64,000 nucleotides of DNA. Source: Capitulum mitella (taxonomy: Eukaryota > Arthropoda > Thecostraca > Pollicipedomorpha > Pollicipedidae). The position numbers were made by a program, and so were the translations under genes. This document shows, piece after piece, positions 1 to 28,456 of the stretch (its first letter is position 1; every line of letters begins with the position of its first letter). Below the pieces are notes generated by a model. The model made no database searches. It was not told the DNA's origin and worked only from the letters and a program-made list of their open reading frames with translations. The DNA is taken from assembly GCA_030062745.1 (NCBI GenBank), contig CP099848.1:11429501-11493500 (forward strand), in the 5' to 3' direction.

Positions 1-1094
1 TCAAAAGCAATCTTTGCTTCAGGAAGGAAAGAGCTCACTGTGGACGGGTGTATTGTTCGGACCATCACCGTGACCAAAATCATGCATATTATCGAACTCG
101 CAAACACATCGGGTATCAGAAAAAATGTTGAAATGGCTACGACAATAAAATCAATGGCCAATCAATTCAAGCCCGTCAAAGCGGAGCTGCTATCGCCACG
201 ACGACTTATCACGTTTCCAGCACCGCCATGCCAGTTGTCATGTAAATTAGACTCTCTTTTGTTTGTCTGGGATCTAAATTCCAAATTATGAAGTGGCTCT
301 CTCAGTCCCGCGGCGGCGGCCCGTACACTGAGAGGAAAATATCTCTTGTGCAAGATTGACATTTTAGAGGATGGCCTATTACGACCATCCCTTTATCCAG
401 AAACAGGGCGGCCATTCATTTCCTTTCGAAAGATAATTGCTGGATAATCGATGCAATGTCATTTAAATGTCTTACAACGAGGATTTCCACCCATAAGTTG
501 TCACTTCACAATGATATGCTAGTCTCCCTGTTATCACGTAGGTGTCCACAAAAACTTCATCGTTTATCCGTTTAGATACTGCAACCAGCATTTATCATTC
601 GTGAATCCATGTGAAGACCAATGACTGTCCTCCGTTTCTTTTGCGCCCATCCAGACGTTGATATGGCAACATGCTGCACTTATCCAGCTTGCTTAACGGC
701 TTGACAACCTAGGCCATACCTTGGCACTATCTCCTCATAACCCGCTTCCTACCATACAGCTGTCAACCACGACACCACTGGAAATCTTTGCCAAGTCTGC
801 TACTGGTCCATCGCATTCTCCATGCGACATTCGTCCCCGAGCTTTGCCGAGATAAACGCAAAAATAAGAAATACGCAAACTTTATTCTCCATCGCCAAGC
901 ACTGCACAGCGCCATTGCGACCATGTCCGCAGTGCACCATTGTGCTCGAACAACTTGCGTTTTCTTTGCACAAACAACTTGGTTTTATCTGTATGATTAT
1001 CGCGCATGTGCTGCTCTGAAGTGACTCGAATCAGACAGTAATCCACGCGTTGGAATGATTCGCAGAGAAACTGAACTGAACTGAACTGAACTTT
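1..1094. other. left edge, no gene recognised
   Basis: Unique-looking sequence of mixed composition with no open frame resembling a protein family I know on either strand. A short CTGAA tandem run lies at about 1074-1094, just before a foldback element. It falls on the 3' side of IFT74, but I see no exon of that gene here. Confidence 0.5.
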
Positions 1095-1096
1095 GC

Positions 1097-3078
1097 AAAT
1101 GGGTCATTCCATGTCAAATTGTACACGAATTCACCCGTCTATTTCGATGGTGATGGAATTTGGTACGCTCATAGCACCTATCGAAAAAACGATCCGCCAT
1201 AAATTTTTAGCCCTGGGTGACCTCTGAGGTTAAAATTACAGGTCACGAAAGGTTACTGATTTTTACAGATACTGCATAATTCAAATGCCCATGATTCGGT
1301 GATAGTTTGCATCAGAAAAGCGTGATTAGCGCCATTCGAAAGAGAAATGTTCATCTTTCATAAAGAGCTTTAGTTTTTCGGTGATCTCGGGAGGACCTTT
1401 CACTTGATTAGGTCCCATTGAACACTTTGGGTTTTAATCATGCTTGCCTTCCGTGATCTTCGCGAAAATGTAGCACACTGTGTTCCCAAATGTCTGCAGT
1501 AAGCGTGGCAAAAAAACATCTCTGGGCAAATTAGTTTTTTCAGTTCCCTCCAATTTGGTGTTACCAAGTGACGTTTGAGAAATATGCCCTGAGGCTATGT
1601 CACGAATTTTGATTGATTTCGTGCCTTTCGTTTGTCGGATTGTTTTGCAATTTGGTGAGCACAATGTCCTGCGTATCTGCTGCACACCACCTTAGTTTTA
1701 AATTGCTTGACACGAAAGGTCAAAGATCCCGATACCCCGTCATCAATTCACTCCTGCCATCAAGATCTGACAAATATGTTCTTCACATTCGCACGAAGGT
1801 GAGTCTGTCGGGTGTCCTTAGGCCTTTAAGCTAAATGGGACAATCTTAGTCGAGCATTGGGACCTTTAAAGGTCAATCGAGATCAATGGCCCGAGTGATC
1901 TTGAACTACCTGACTTCAGATCATTAATGACTTTTTTAGGGCAATGATTCCATGTATTCCATATATTGTTGACGTACTGGAGTTTGCAGGTATCAAAGAT
2001 CCCTTGGACGTTAATCTTCTTCGCGACGTCATACCCTGAATGTTGGAATAAATACAGATGTAATGACAACTTCTTGTAAAAGCAGACAGAAGTGATGGTT
2101 GAGATACGAGCAAAAAAACAAAGCAAAAAAGAAACAGAAAAATGGGCTTTTATCTACGGGACAGGACGAACGTAATGAACCGATACGTGCGAAATGAATG
2201 TGAAATTCGAAATCAGTGCCAAAAAAATCTATAAATAGCCTGACGTCAACTTGGGCACTCCAAGGTCAACCGATCTCAGTTACCTCGAATGATCTTCCAA
2301 ATGTCCCGATGCACGACTAGATTTATCTCAGTCGGCTTTAGGGCCCAAAAACGACCGACAGACTCACTTTCGTACCAAAGTGAAGAAGTAGTAAGTCCGA
2401 TTTGGATGGCAGGAGTCGATCAGTGGCGGTGTGTCATGACGTTTGACTTTTCTGGTCAAACAACTTGAAACTAAGCTCGTGTAGCAGGCACGCAGGACAC
2501 TGTGCACACCAAATCGTAGAACAATCGGACAAACGCAAGGCACGAAATCAATCAGTATTCGTGAAGTAGCTTCAGGGCACATTTATCAAGCGCCACTTGG
2601 CCATGCTAAATTCAAGATAATTGAAAAAGTTTCAGTTTGCCCAGAAATGTTTCTTTGCCACGCTTATTGTTTATATTTAGGGGCATATTGTGCTACATTT
2701 TCGCAAACATCACGGAAGGCAAACATAGTTTAAACCAAAAATGTTCAATGTGACCTAATCACGTCATAGGTCATCCCGAAGAAACCAAAAAACTCAACTT
2801 ATTCATGAAAGGTGAAACATTTCTTTTTCGACTGGCACTCATCACACCTTTCTGTAACAGTTTCTCGCCGAGTTCTAGGCCCTTGAATCATGAAGTGTCT
2901 GCGAAAAAATCGACGACCTTTCATGATCTGTAACTCTGACCTCGGATGTCACCCAGGGCTAAAAATTCATTGCTGGCCATTATTTTTTAAAGATACTATG
3001 AGCAAACCAAATCTGAACAAAATCGAAAGGGGTCAGTTCAATTCTTCTGCCATTGGACGTGGAATGATCCCATTGCAA
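1097..3078. mobile_element. foldback element, family 1, copy A (non-autonomous)
   Basis: A roughly 2 kb unit whose two halves are inverted copies of each other. It opens with GGGTCATTCCATGTCAA near 1099 and closes with the inverted, slightly diverged end at 3058-3075. Further matching pairs occur inside: the block reading CCCTGGGTGAC with its downstream 80 bp near 1212 recurs inverted near 2950. The arms are about 0.9 kb and meet near 2.1 kb. No transposase frame is visible, so it is non-autonomous. A second copy lies at 47,537-49,485. Known: long-TIR foldback elements are mobilised by DNA-transposon enzymes. I cannot name the superfamily. Confidence 0.8.
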
Positions 3079-3323
3079 CTGCAACGAACTTTTTCCATCT
3101 ACAGGAATACAAATGCCCCGTTTATTCATTCATAAAAATAATGGGAAAACAAGAAGTGCATGACTTTTTTCGCCGCGAACATCCCTAATCCGCACGGCAT
3201 ACAGAACGACAGGGAAATAAAAGACGGCAGAAATGAGGAGACAGAGAGACAGAAGAGAGCAAAGATATAGAGAAAGAGACGGAAAATAGCAGAATGAGAA
3301 TAAATAAACACACACGCGTCGAA

Positions 3324-3726
<403 letters not shown>

Positions 3727-6700
3727 AAGACATGCCTGTAAGCAGAGGTGAAAAAGATGAAAAAGCCTATCCGTTGTGCAGTGACGACTTTTGGGTACTT
3801 TTGTTTGACTTTTTCACTGTCATCCTGTCCTTTACGATTTCCTGTTCCCTCATCCTGAGAAGTGGCGTTCATGATGCTGTCGATCTCGCCGAGGTTTTCT
3901 CTCTGCTTGTGAGCACTGACGTCCTGCTCCATCTGAAGTTATTTCACCATGTTAGGTCAAACTGGTATAAATAAAAAAACGATATAACAAATCTTTGCTA
4001 GGTCAGCTGCCCTGGTATTTTGCTGCTGCTGCAGTCTTAAAACAGTGAATGCAAAATTTCACACCTCAAAATTGATCCTTCATCATCACCCCATGAGCTC
4101 CGAGGTTTGCATCGTCGAGCGCCACGGACCTGTGCAAAAACCAATGACCCCTGAATAGACCGCTATGGCATGGCCCAACTGTATGTCGTGTTTATGCACT
4201 CAATGCAACTTTTCCGATCTGCAAAGTAGTTTGCTGTGTACTTGGAAGATAAATGGGCCAGTTCTGACCCATGCAAATCACGGGAATCCCAAGCGACGCG
4301 GCCTGCCGCTTCCGAATCGCCTGCACCGCCGGACTTAACGATCTTTTACTCCTGTCCGTGAAACAAATGTGCAGTTTTGCTGCCACGAAGTCCTAGAGCA
4401 TACACATATGCCAATCTACATATACGGATTACGAGTAGTTTTGTTTCTTTATAGTAATGCGTACTTAGAAACCACACTGCATACTCGAGTGGGTCATTTG
4501 GAGTGCTTTTATGCTGTTGCACGTTTTACGGTGTAAAAGCGGGTGTTACGATTGCATGCCATTCTACAACAAACAACACATGACTTTTTTGCATTTTTTC
4601 AGATGTAGGTGACCTGATTTGCTTATTACAGTTCATAACCTGTTGCCATTGATGACATCACGCACCGTGATCAAGGTCCGTTTCGTATCATAAGCGACAC
4701 TTACTTCTGAACAATGTATCTGAAGAAGTTACATAAGCATATTTCCACACTCAGCAATTTGATCCGATCCGCGTAATCAATTCGTATAATGGATGAACTT
4801 GAGAAATGTAATTTAACCAAGATATACACAAAAGATGTACTGATAGGTACATACGTGTGGCGGGGCTACGGCGCGTGGTTCCGGAGTTAAGGCGTAGATA
4901 AAACAGAAAATCGGTGCCGTTTAACGCCCCTCCACTCCCCAAAGAAAGTCGAAGCTTAAACAACGTACCAAACTAAGAGAATGTGGAGATAATACCTAAT
5001 CATCGAAATACGAGTACACTCCTCTGATTACGTATGGGACAATGTCGTTTCCAACAACGGACGAACAACTTCTGGCGTGAAAAAGAAACTGGTCATGAAG
5101 TATGACGTCACCAATGACAAACCATGACATGACCATTCATTGTAATAAAGTCAGAGCTCACATAGGCAAGATATGATCAGGGAACACTGGGAAACGTAAC
5201 TTGCTTTAGACTGACATTAATGCGATAAAGGTAGCTTGACATAACACACCTGGCAATAAGTACATGGAGCTCCTCGAAACATATTTGTATGATTCACTTT
5301 GCTCACGATCGACGTGAGATGCTAATTTCGGACACCGCCACTAATGTATTTACAGACTGGGATTCTTACATCTTATATTCAGTGGAACCATATTTGAACA
5401 CGGTACTCTACGCCCACACATACAAATTTCATGCAATATATAACTAACCGTATTACTGTTCCTTAATATCATCTTATAATCCGTATCAGGCTTTGGGATA
5501 ACACAGGACCAAGACCTTGACTACTGCACTTTTTTGGCAGCAGAAAACAAGCATGACATATGTTATTTCGAGCATAGTTGAATCCTGAATAAAATTGTGA
5601 ATCATAAGTCAAACTCAACAGACCAAATGGTCCTTGTATCAGAATTAAATCAATTTTCTGTTTCCCAATGTGAATCAGAATCGGAATCACCTTGGTAAGA
5701 ATCAAACTGATTCGAAATGCCGTGAATTACTTACCAATCTCAGACTGGATCAGGCTGATCAGAACAAAACGAGACAATGAGAACAGAACCAAGGTAATAT
5801 TTAATTCTCAGCTTCTGTGCGACAAGTACGGGTTCCTTCATGGTTTTCCGCAGCTATCAGACGAGCAAAACCTGCACCCAGCATGATAAAATTGCGTCAC
5901 CAGCATTATCATACGCCCAAAAATGAGATACATGTTCCAGTTACATACCAATTGTTTATTCCACACCAACTGAAACATGATGTGCGTAAGGACTCAGAAT
6001 GAAAGGACGGCTCTTGATATCTAACCACAGTCTATCGTTTTAAACATAGGTGCGCCCAACGGGCACACCCTCCCCTTAACAGCAAATGTTTTGCATTTTC
6101 GCCGCACGAAACAGGAAAAATTTCGGCTTTGCGGTAGATCAAACGAGAAATCTCGGATCCGGGAATCTCCGCCCTTGGGGAACCGCTTCGCATAATATAA
6201 ACTTCAGGAGCTTGCATTATAGGACTCAAATGCTTCATCGGCGTCAATCTGGAATGCAAAGAATTTCGGCCAAGCCATGAACTTACCTGACCACAATCTT
6301 GCAGCACCAACGCACGCGTTCTTTGACGTCGACATTCGACACTCCGCACGGTTCAAGTGGAGACGCGCTGATCGCTGACCAGAAGTAACCGCCTCGGTAA
6401 CCTCTGCTTAGTAGTCGTCTGTCCGCGCATGCGCATATTTATGATCCAATAGGAGTCTTGTTGGTTGTCGCCAGAATGTCTATGGTCTATCGTCTAAGCG
6501 TCAGTTATCTGGGCAGATGGATCGTAGCAGAATAAAACATTGATTATCAGTGGACTGAACTGTATTCAAAAAGAGCAAGAAGCAATCTGAACAGGGATTT
6601 TTGGAAGACAGCTCAATGTGGATAACGAATGGAGCTTTTGGTTCATACATTTATTCATATATAGTTTAAAAGGTGTCTTTGTTTTAGCAGCTTGTAATAT

Positions 6701-7289
6701 TCCTGTTAGCAACTAGGGCTTCATTTTGTACTCCTTTTCTCTCTCAACAATTTCCGTTTACTAATTTTATGAAGATTAGTGAAGGATTGATCTGGCCAAA
6801 CTCCACTATTTGACATCGAACGAAGACGATTTTTTCTCTGAGTGTATGTATTGTGTATGACTACATGCTGAACACATCGTACACCGTTTGTTATGCCGGA
6901 GGCGGAGTGATTTAGTATTTCAGATGGAAATTTATTTACAGTGCGTATCGCGCACGCAACAGTTTCGTCTACTGGCCATCCTCAGGCGTTTTAATGGCCT
7001 GTCGGATTGCTCGTCGTTGTTTGTCGCGTTGCAGATGAGGTCAGCCGAATTCTCTGACTTGATACAAGCCGCTGGTCGCAGTACTGTGATGCGTGGTCGC
7101 AGAGTTAAAGAAACTGGGGCACGTGAATCCTCTACACTTACAAAATGGCATGTTTAGTTGCAATGGTTTGCGCCGAACGTCGGTGCAAACCATTTCTTCG
7201 TTTTAACCTGTTCGCCTAACCTGTTTCACCTTTTTCGTTCAACGTGTCTTTCTTTTTTAACCACTGTGCGAATCTCATCATTACGTTGC
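3727..7289. other. gene-free stretch
   Basis: AT-rich sequence (about 60% AT by eye) with only short random frames. I searched it for the missing 3' exons of IFT74 on the minus strand and saw none. Confidence 0.5.
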
Positions 7290-7483
7290 CGTGTTGAGGG
7301 TGCTGCCTGCCGTGAGCTCCTCGTGTTCCGACTATTATCGTTGCGCCACGACAGACCTGTCTGGAACCGTCCTCACGTCGCTCACGACGCCTCGCGCCCT
7401 TTGAGCTTCGAAGGCCGATTCCCTTCCGGCAAGGTCGCGGAGGTCACCACGGCCTTTCAGCGCGGTGACGGTGCGTCCCTGTT

Positions 7484-7523
<40 letters not shown>

Positions 7524-8060
7524 AGCCGGCCGGTCTGGCTGACGGCAGGCGCCGGTTCGGCGGCTATTTGGCGTTCGGCCCTGTCCGCGGGCGCCGGTTA
7601 AGTACCACCCAGAGCCCCCGGGGAGCCGCCGCTATCTCGTTACCCAGGCCGGTGCCTGTGTTTGCGGCTGGCCGCGACGCCTGGTCCGGCGGCGGCGGCG
7701 GCGGCGGCAGCGGCGGGTCGGCCCCGCGGGGCGGGACAGCGCCGGGGGCCTGCGCTGGCACCACGGGGCGCGCTGGCCCCCGGAGGCGATCGCGTGTCGC
7801 GGACAGTCCGCCCACCGCAGATGGACACCGCGGGCCGCCGTCGACGCGCCGTGATTGTCGGCCCGCACCTGGGCCCGGCGCCGTTTCTGGCGATAACACG
7901 TGCCGCCCGGTCGTCTCGGGCAGCACGCGTCCGCCGCGGGTGGCCGGGGATCCGTCGCCGTCCGTGCTGTGACAGCTCTCTCAGAGCTGAGCGCAGTCTG
8001 TGCGGCGCCGGCCCTGGGGTAGGGCACGCGCCGAGCGTTGCCTGCAATGTCCGGTGCATG
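7290..8060. promoter_or_regulatory. orphan CpG island with (CCG)n and (GGC)n runs
   Basis: Abruptly GC-rich and CpG-dense in an AT-rich neighbourhood, with a CCG run at about 7480-7523 and a GGC run at about 7686-7716. Long frames cross it on both strands but are low-complexity Arg, Pro, Gly and Ala with no recognisable domain, so I read it as a promoter-type island rather than an exon. It could start an unrecognised gene in either direction, or lie inside a large 3' intron of IFT74. Confidence 0.45.
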
Positions 8061-9590
8061 ATGGTGGAGCGGCCGGGTGCGTGTTTCCTAATCCATCACG
8101 GCTGTGGCTGTTCCGCAATAGTAACTCAATTAACTTTAATCTGACAATGTCGCAACGTAATAATGCAGACGTCTGGCGACATCCCTGTTATAAAAGCGGA
8201 CACTAACGATGGCTAGTCCATATTTCAAAGGCATTTTAAATCCTTCGCTATCTCTGGCATAATGAGGCAATGGGATAGAACAAATGGCCTGACCCCAATG
8301 CATAGATAAAACTGCCGACGGATGCGATGCTGACATCGTCTTCGCTGACGTAACGTAACAAAACACTCCTTTACGGGTCGCCTTCGTAAGTGCTGGTTGT
8401 GATGCTTCTGCGTAGAAAATACAAGGAGCAATAGTCAACGAAGTCAGGCCGCATCTTTGCAGGGAAAAATTAGATTATTGCATATTAAGTGCGTGACACC
8501 TACATAGGGAATTTCCCATATCCAAGGCTACGTGACCCAACTACTGTGCCCGTATTACCTCATGAAATATGCACCTCCTCTCTGTGGTACAAGCGAAGAA
8601 CGTTCCTAGCGTTACAGTCATGGATTACTGCTGATGAATATGGCATGGGCGGACATCAGCAGTCCATGTCATATGGACTCGTGAATCTGAGATCTGAGGC
8701 CAGCTAATGACGTGCGATTCAAAGGACAACCACAACTAAATTCACTGCTAACTCATTCCTTATCATTCCCATGGTATTCTAGTGGTTCTTATGGTGTAGG
8801 GTATGGTATAGTATATGGTATTCTTTGGTATATGGTAAATACATGAATTTAAGTCCAGCGATGCAAATTGTGACGGTGCTTCTTGCACATTTTACTCGAA
8901 AATTATTTCTACGTTACATATACACATTATGTCGAACGATATTCCTAGCATTGGGAGGGATCTGGGACGTATTTGGCATTCATGGCCAGCACTGCTTTCC
9001 GCGGGCCGAATTTCAAGCGTTTCGATTATTGGGTAATTGGTCCATGCATAGCCAATGAGCCAATGTCAAGGCGCGTTGACTGCGAGAAATGTCAGGGATC
9101 ATTCTCTAACTATAATGACGGTGCTTTCGTTCAGACGACTCTCGGGATTCGACCACCCATCACCTTGCCTTCACTGAAAACGATTTCTCTAACTAAAACT
9201 GAAAAACATTATTGACCGGCGTTGCGTTCAATGAGAAAAACGCTGTCAAAGTATCAGCAGGATCTTGAACATTGAAGCGAAATTTGTTTTCCGTACTGGT
9301 GCAACACAGAGTGACCAGCGTTGGAACGGCCCATAAAACGCCCATGAAAACTGCGGTAATTGTCTACAGTTTGAACTGAATTCCGAATCTAAGTTAAACG
9401 CGGTCAAATAGATCCCTAAAAGACGCACTGACCGCAAAAAATCACCCAGCCTGCTATTGGCTGTTCGTACAGATCGCAGATCACGTGCACTTTGCGTGGA
9501 CCTGGTGGACATGACACACTGGTGATGCGCAGTACACGGCGCACTGCAAATCAACCATGTCGTTCGTGTGAGCATGCGGAGGCCGCGTAC
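8061..9590. other. sequence downstream of the last visible IFT74 exon
   Basis: No coding exon recognised. TATGGTAT-type short repeats occur near 8790-8840. If IFT74 is intact this is the start of the intron after exon 14. Confidence 0.45.
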
Positions 9591-25076
<15,486 letters not shown>

Positions 25077-25539
25077 CTTTCCCGGGCGCGCCGGCCAGCC
25101 ACGCAGCGATCTTCAGCGAACTGAGCAGGTCGACTAGGCCGACGGGAGGGAGTCACAGTGAACATCGTGAAACATACCAACCCGTGTGATGCGTGACCTT
25201 ACCCAAAACCTGTCAAATGCACCTGTCAATATGCAAAGTAACTTATTATAAACTGATGCACTTTTAAATTAGTTCGCAGTAATCAAGAACCACGGAAAGC
25301 ATCACAAAGGCACAAAATAACTTAATCTTCTAATGTTACCTGCAGAACGACACTGATATAACGAAAAAATTAAATTCCTCAAGGCTGATTCGATGACTTG
25401 CGACGTCATAGAAGAATGCACAAGAAAATTCCACGCAAACATGCCGCAAAATTACCTAGTCCTGTTCTAAAAACATACGTTGAAGAAACTCGTGAATGTG
25501 AGTCAGGCACGTAGCCAAGACTGTCCGGGGGGGCTAAAT

Positions 25540-25760
25540 GTCAAATTTTGTCATACGTCGCGGACATATGGCGGAACTTGTAGGAAAAGCAGGAATTATT
25601 TGTAACTGGCCTCATATTTAACCCACAGAAATACATATAATGTTTGTTTTGCAACATATATATGATCACGATCCCGAATTCGCGCGAAATCGCTATGTAT
25701 CTAATGTCCACCGCTTGGCTCGGGAGGCCATGGCCCCCATGGCCCCTCCTTGGCTTCGTC
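25540..25760. repeat. dispersed repeat, copy 2
   Basis: Direct-orientation partner of the copy at 24,640, with a longer middle. It lies upstream of the IFT74 start codon, so the pair brackets exon 1. Confidence 0.75.
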
Positions 25761-26101
25761 CCTGCTATGAGTGGTGGGAATGCAAAATGGGGTTCTAAAA
25801 ATTATTACGTACCAAACTGTTTCCACCATTACGGACTAATCTGATCAAAATACTAAGTTTAAATTGGGAATCTTAAGTACATGCAATCCAGCTGTACTTA
25901 ACTAGGCTTATGTTCCAAACTTTGAAGGGTTATTCCAAAACAGCTCAGCCAAACTTCGACCCGCCGGTAATCTCAAAAGCAAACCGAGAGCTGGGAGAGG
26001 GTCTTTCTCACAAACCTGTCGAGAATTCGGCACGTCCCTTTCTCACCAGGCAACACTGTTGTAACTAGAACGCCACACAGGCACTCGGTTTGTTGCTAGT
26101 C

Positions 26102-26115
26102 GTTACCATGGAAAC
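26102..26115. promoter_or_regulatory. X-box (RFX transcription factor site)
   Basis: GTTACCATGGAAAC is a perfect match to the X-box consensus GTNRCC(N0-3)RGYAAC-type palindrome bound by RFX factors, the conserved regulators of ciliary genes. It lies 1.03 kb upstream of the IFT74 start codon within a CpG-rich patch (about 26,020-26,230), which suggests a promoter there and a non-coding first exon or long 5' UTR. Site identity is seen; control of IFT74 is inference. Confidence 0.8.
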
Positions 26116-28456
26116 GACGTGCCGTGGCGCGCCGGTCCGCCTGGCCGCGGCGACCGGCCGTCGCCGGAACCGACGGAGTCGACGAGTCTATCCTGAGTAG
26201 ATGGAACCGACTCAGGAGAGGGGATTCGGCCAGTCGACGCACGGGACAGCTACCACGGGGCTGAAACACCTCGTGATTCAATTCAATTTAGTTCAATTCA
26301 ATCTGAACCCGAGGAAAACGCAAAAGCCTGAGATGGAGGCAGGATAATGTATTCTCGCATTCTCGAAGCAAATCCCGCATTAATGGGCGTTGTGTCTCAG
26401 GAGACGATCTTTTGCTCGTTTACCTTTTTAACCTGGATTTTGAACGCCTGAATAAATCTTCGTCAGATAGACATGAAATAAATTTTCAGGAATCATGGGA
26501 ACGTTTTCCTGTACTTGCTACGCAACCCGCAGCTCAGCCCAGACGTTCTTATTTAGAAGAAAACATAGACATCTGACAAAAGAAAAGAAACATGAAACAG
26601 GAATTAGCAGGCGTGACAGATCACAATAAAAGAGTTCTTTCAGGCTTGTTTTCGTGGTATTATTGATAATTGCAAGTTAAGAGGTAAAACGATATTTGTC
26701 TCAGGGGCATTTTCAGAATAGCCGTTCAACACCTCGTCGAAAACTCAGCCGATTGACAGCTCACGATTAACAACCTTAGCTCAGCTCAGCTCAGCTCAGG
26801 CTGACAGATAATCACCTCGGTGCAGACCAGCCCTGGCCCATCAGGTGACGGCCTCACGGCTTTTTTTCTCCCATTGCTATGTGGTGAACTGTCTCGGAAA
26901 CAAACAACGCAACCAAAAAAAGCTTTGTTTTCACGTAGCTGTTGTGGCCTCTCTTTATTTCGTCGCTTGTAGTGCCCAACGAGCCTGGAGCATCGTAACT
27001 GGCAGCGCATTTCTTCATAGTCACGTGAACTTAGGAGTCGCCTCATATCCATTTACGCGAGAACCGGCGCGTGCGTGATACGTCCCATCTTATTTGTCTT
27101 CATGGGCAACTGGCCTCTGGTAATGATAATCATCAGCCGGCAATTACGACCATTTTAAGCAGTGGCTATAATAATAAAACAACTAATGCAACCGGCAATA
27201 AACAGCCAGCGATTTCATCATGTGATCCAGAAGCTCAGTTGAGTACGCCACCCCCATTTCTCAGTCATCGGTATTACCACTTCTGGCAGTCCAGAGTCGA
27301 CCATTCCCGGTTTCAAACGAAAAAATTGGTTTATTTGCTTTTTTACCAAACTGGTTTACAACGAGAACGTCGTATAATGCACATCCGTTGAAGAAACATG
27401 AATGGCGATCTAAGAAAGGAATGAAATGTAAACCTAGTAGCTAAAATCAGGTCACACGATCCACAACAAAATACGTGCAATATTGTCATGCATCTCGATA
27501 GACGCCAGGCCGACCGCATTCTTACGTACGGACTATCAGTGCAAGGCAGCTGCCAACAGTCTACGCCGCAAACAGCACGATATTTGTTCGCTCGATATTT
27601 ACAGGGAAAACCGCAAAACACATCCAATATTCAAATGGCACACGAATAACCCTCGCTGTTCTACACGGACCAGTGGATAACTGGAACTTTGGCAGGCGAC
27701 GCCTGTCCCACGCAGAGCTCCCCAGAGCACGGACCACGTCAGCCGGCAACACGGGTCAATTGCAGCAGGCCGTCAGGACGCAGAAACGACAGCAGTAACC
27801 CCAGCGGGCAGGGCTGGCCCAATGAGGCAGGACCCGGAGTAGCCCACAGTGGGCCCAATGAGGAAGAGCAGGAGGCACTGTAGAGGGGTGGTCCAACACG
27901 ACAGTGCCGACGACAACGCAGATGATTTCACCAATGAGGGAGCGCAGCACAAAGCCCACGGGTCCGCCCAGCTGAGGCAGTCGAGTCGGTCTACTGAGTC
28001 AGAGTCAGAGTTAAAATCAGAGCCAGACGAAGCCCAGAGTTGGGGCAACGTTGGGGCAGCGCACCCGCCAGCCAGAAGATCCACCTACTAAGACAGCACT
28101 ACTGTCGGGAACTGAACACTAACGCCGCCATCCGACACGGAATTACCGGCAACGAACTGACAGCGTTCTTCTGGCAGTTACGAGAAATTCTCTTGAGACA
28201 TCTCAGCAGGATTTCGACCGTTACCGACACCCGGTACTCCGAATGCCCGCTGATAGCCTGCAATGCCCCGATGTCCTGCTGACATCCTACACCGTCCAAA
28301 CTCCCCCCCCCCCCCACGGTGGTTCACGCCACGTCCGACGTTCGAGATCGTCCCGCGTGCCGCAGGGGCGCCGCCTCGCCGCCGCCGACAGCGCGTCACA
28401 CTCGCGCTCCTCAGTTCCAACCGCTCTCCGGCCCACTACCCGGCCGGCCGAGGCTC

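Larger units (their letters stand above)
25080..28456. other. intergenic region between the BTB-TLDc gene and IFT74
   Basis: Both neighbours run on the minus strand, so this holds the 3' flank of one and the promoter of the other. It contains a repeat copy at 25.54 kb, a CpG-rich X-box patch near 26.1 kb, AGCTC repeats near 26.78 kb, and a degenerate CCAATGAGG-containing segment at 27.7-28.1 kb. A poly-C run of about 11 lies near 28,306. No further gene recognised. Confidence 0.55.

Noticed and set aside
7564-8144. Several overlapping frames of 100-160 codons
   Set aside because: Low-complexity Arg/Pro/Gly/Ala frames on both strands of a CpG island, with no domain and no matching splice partner.
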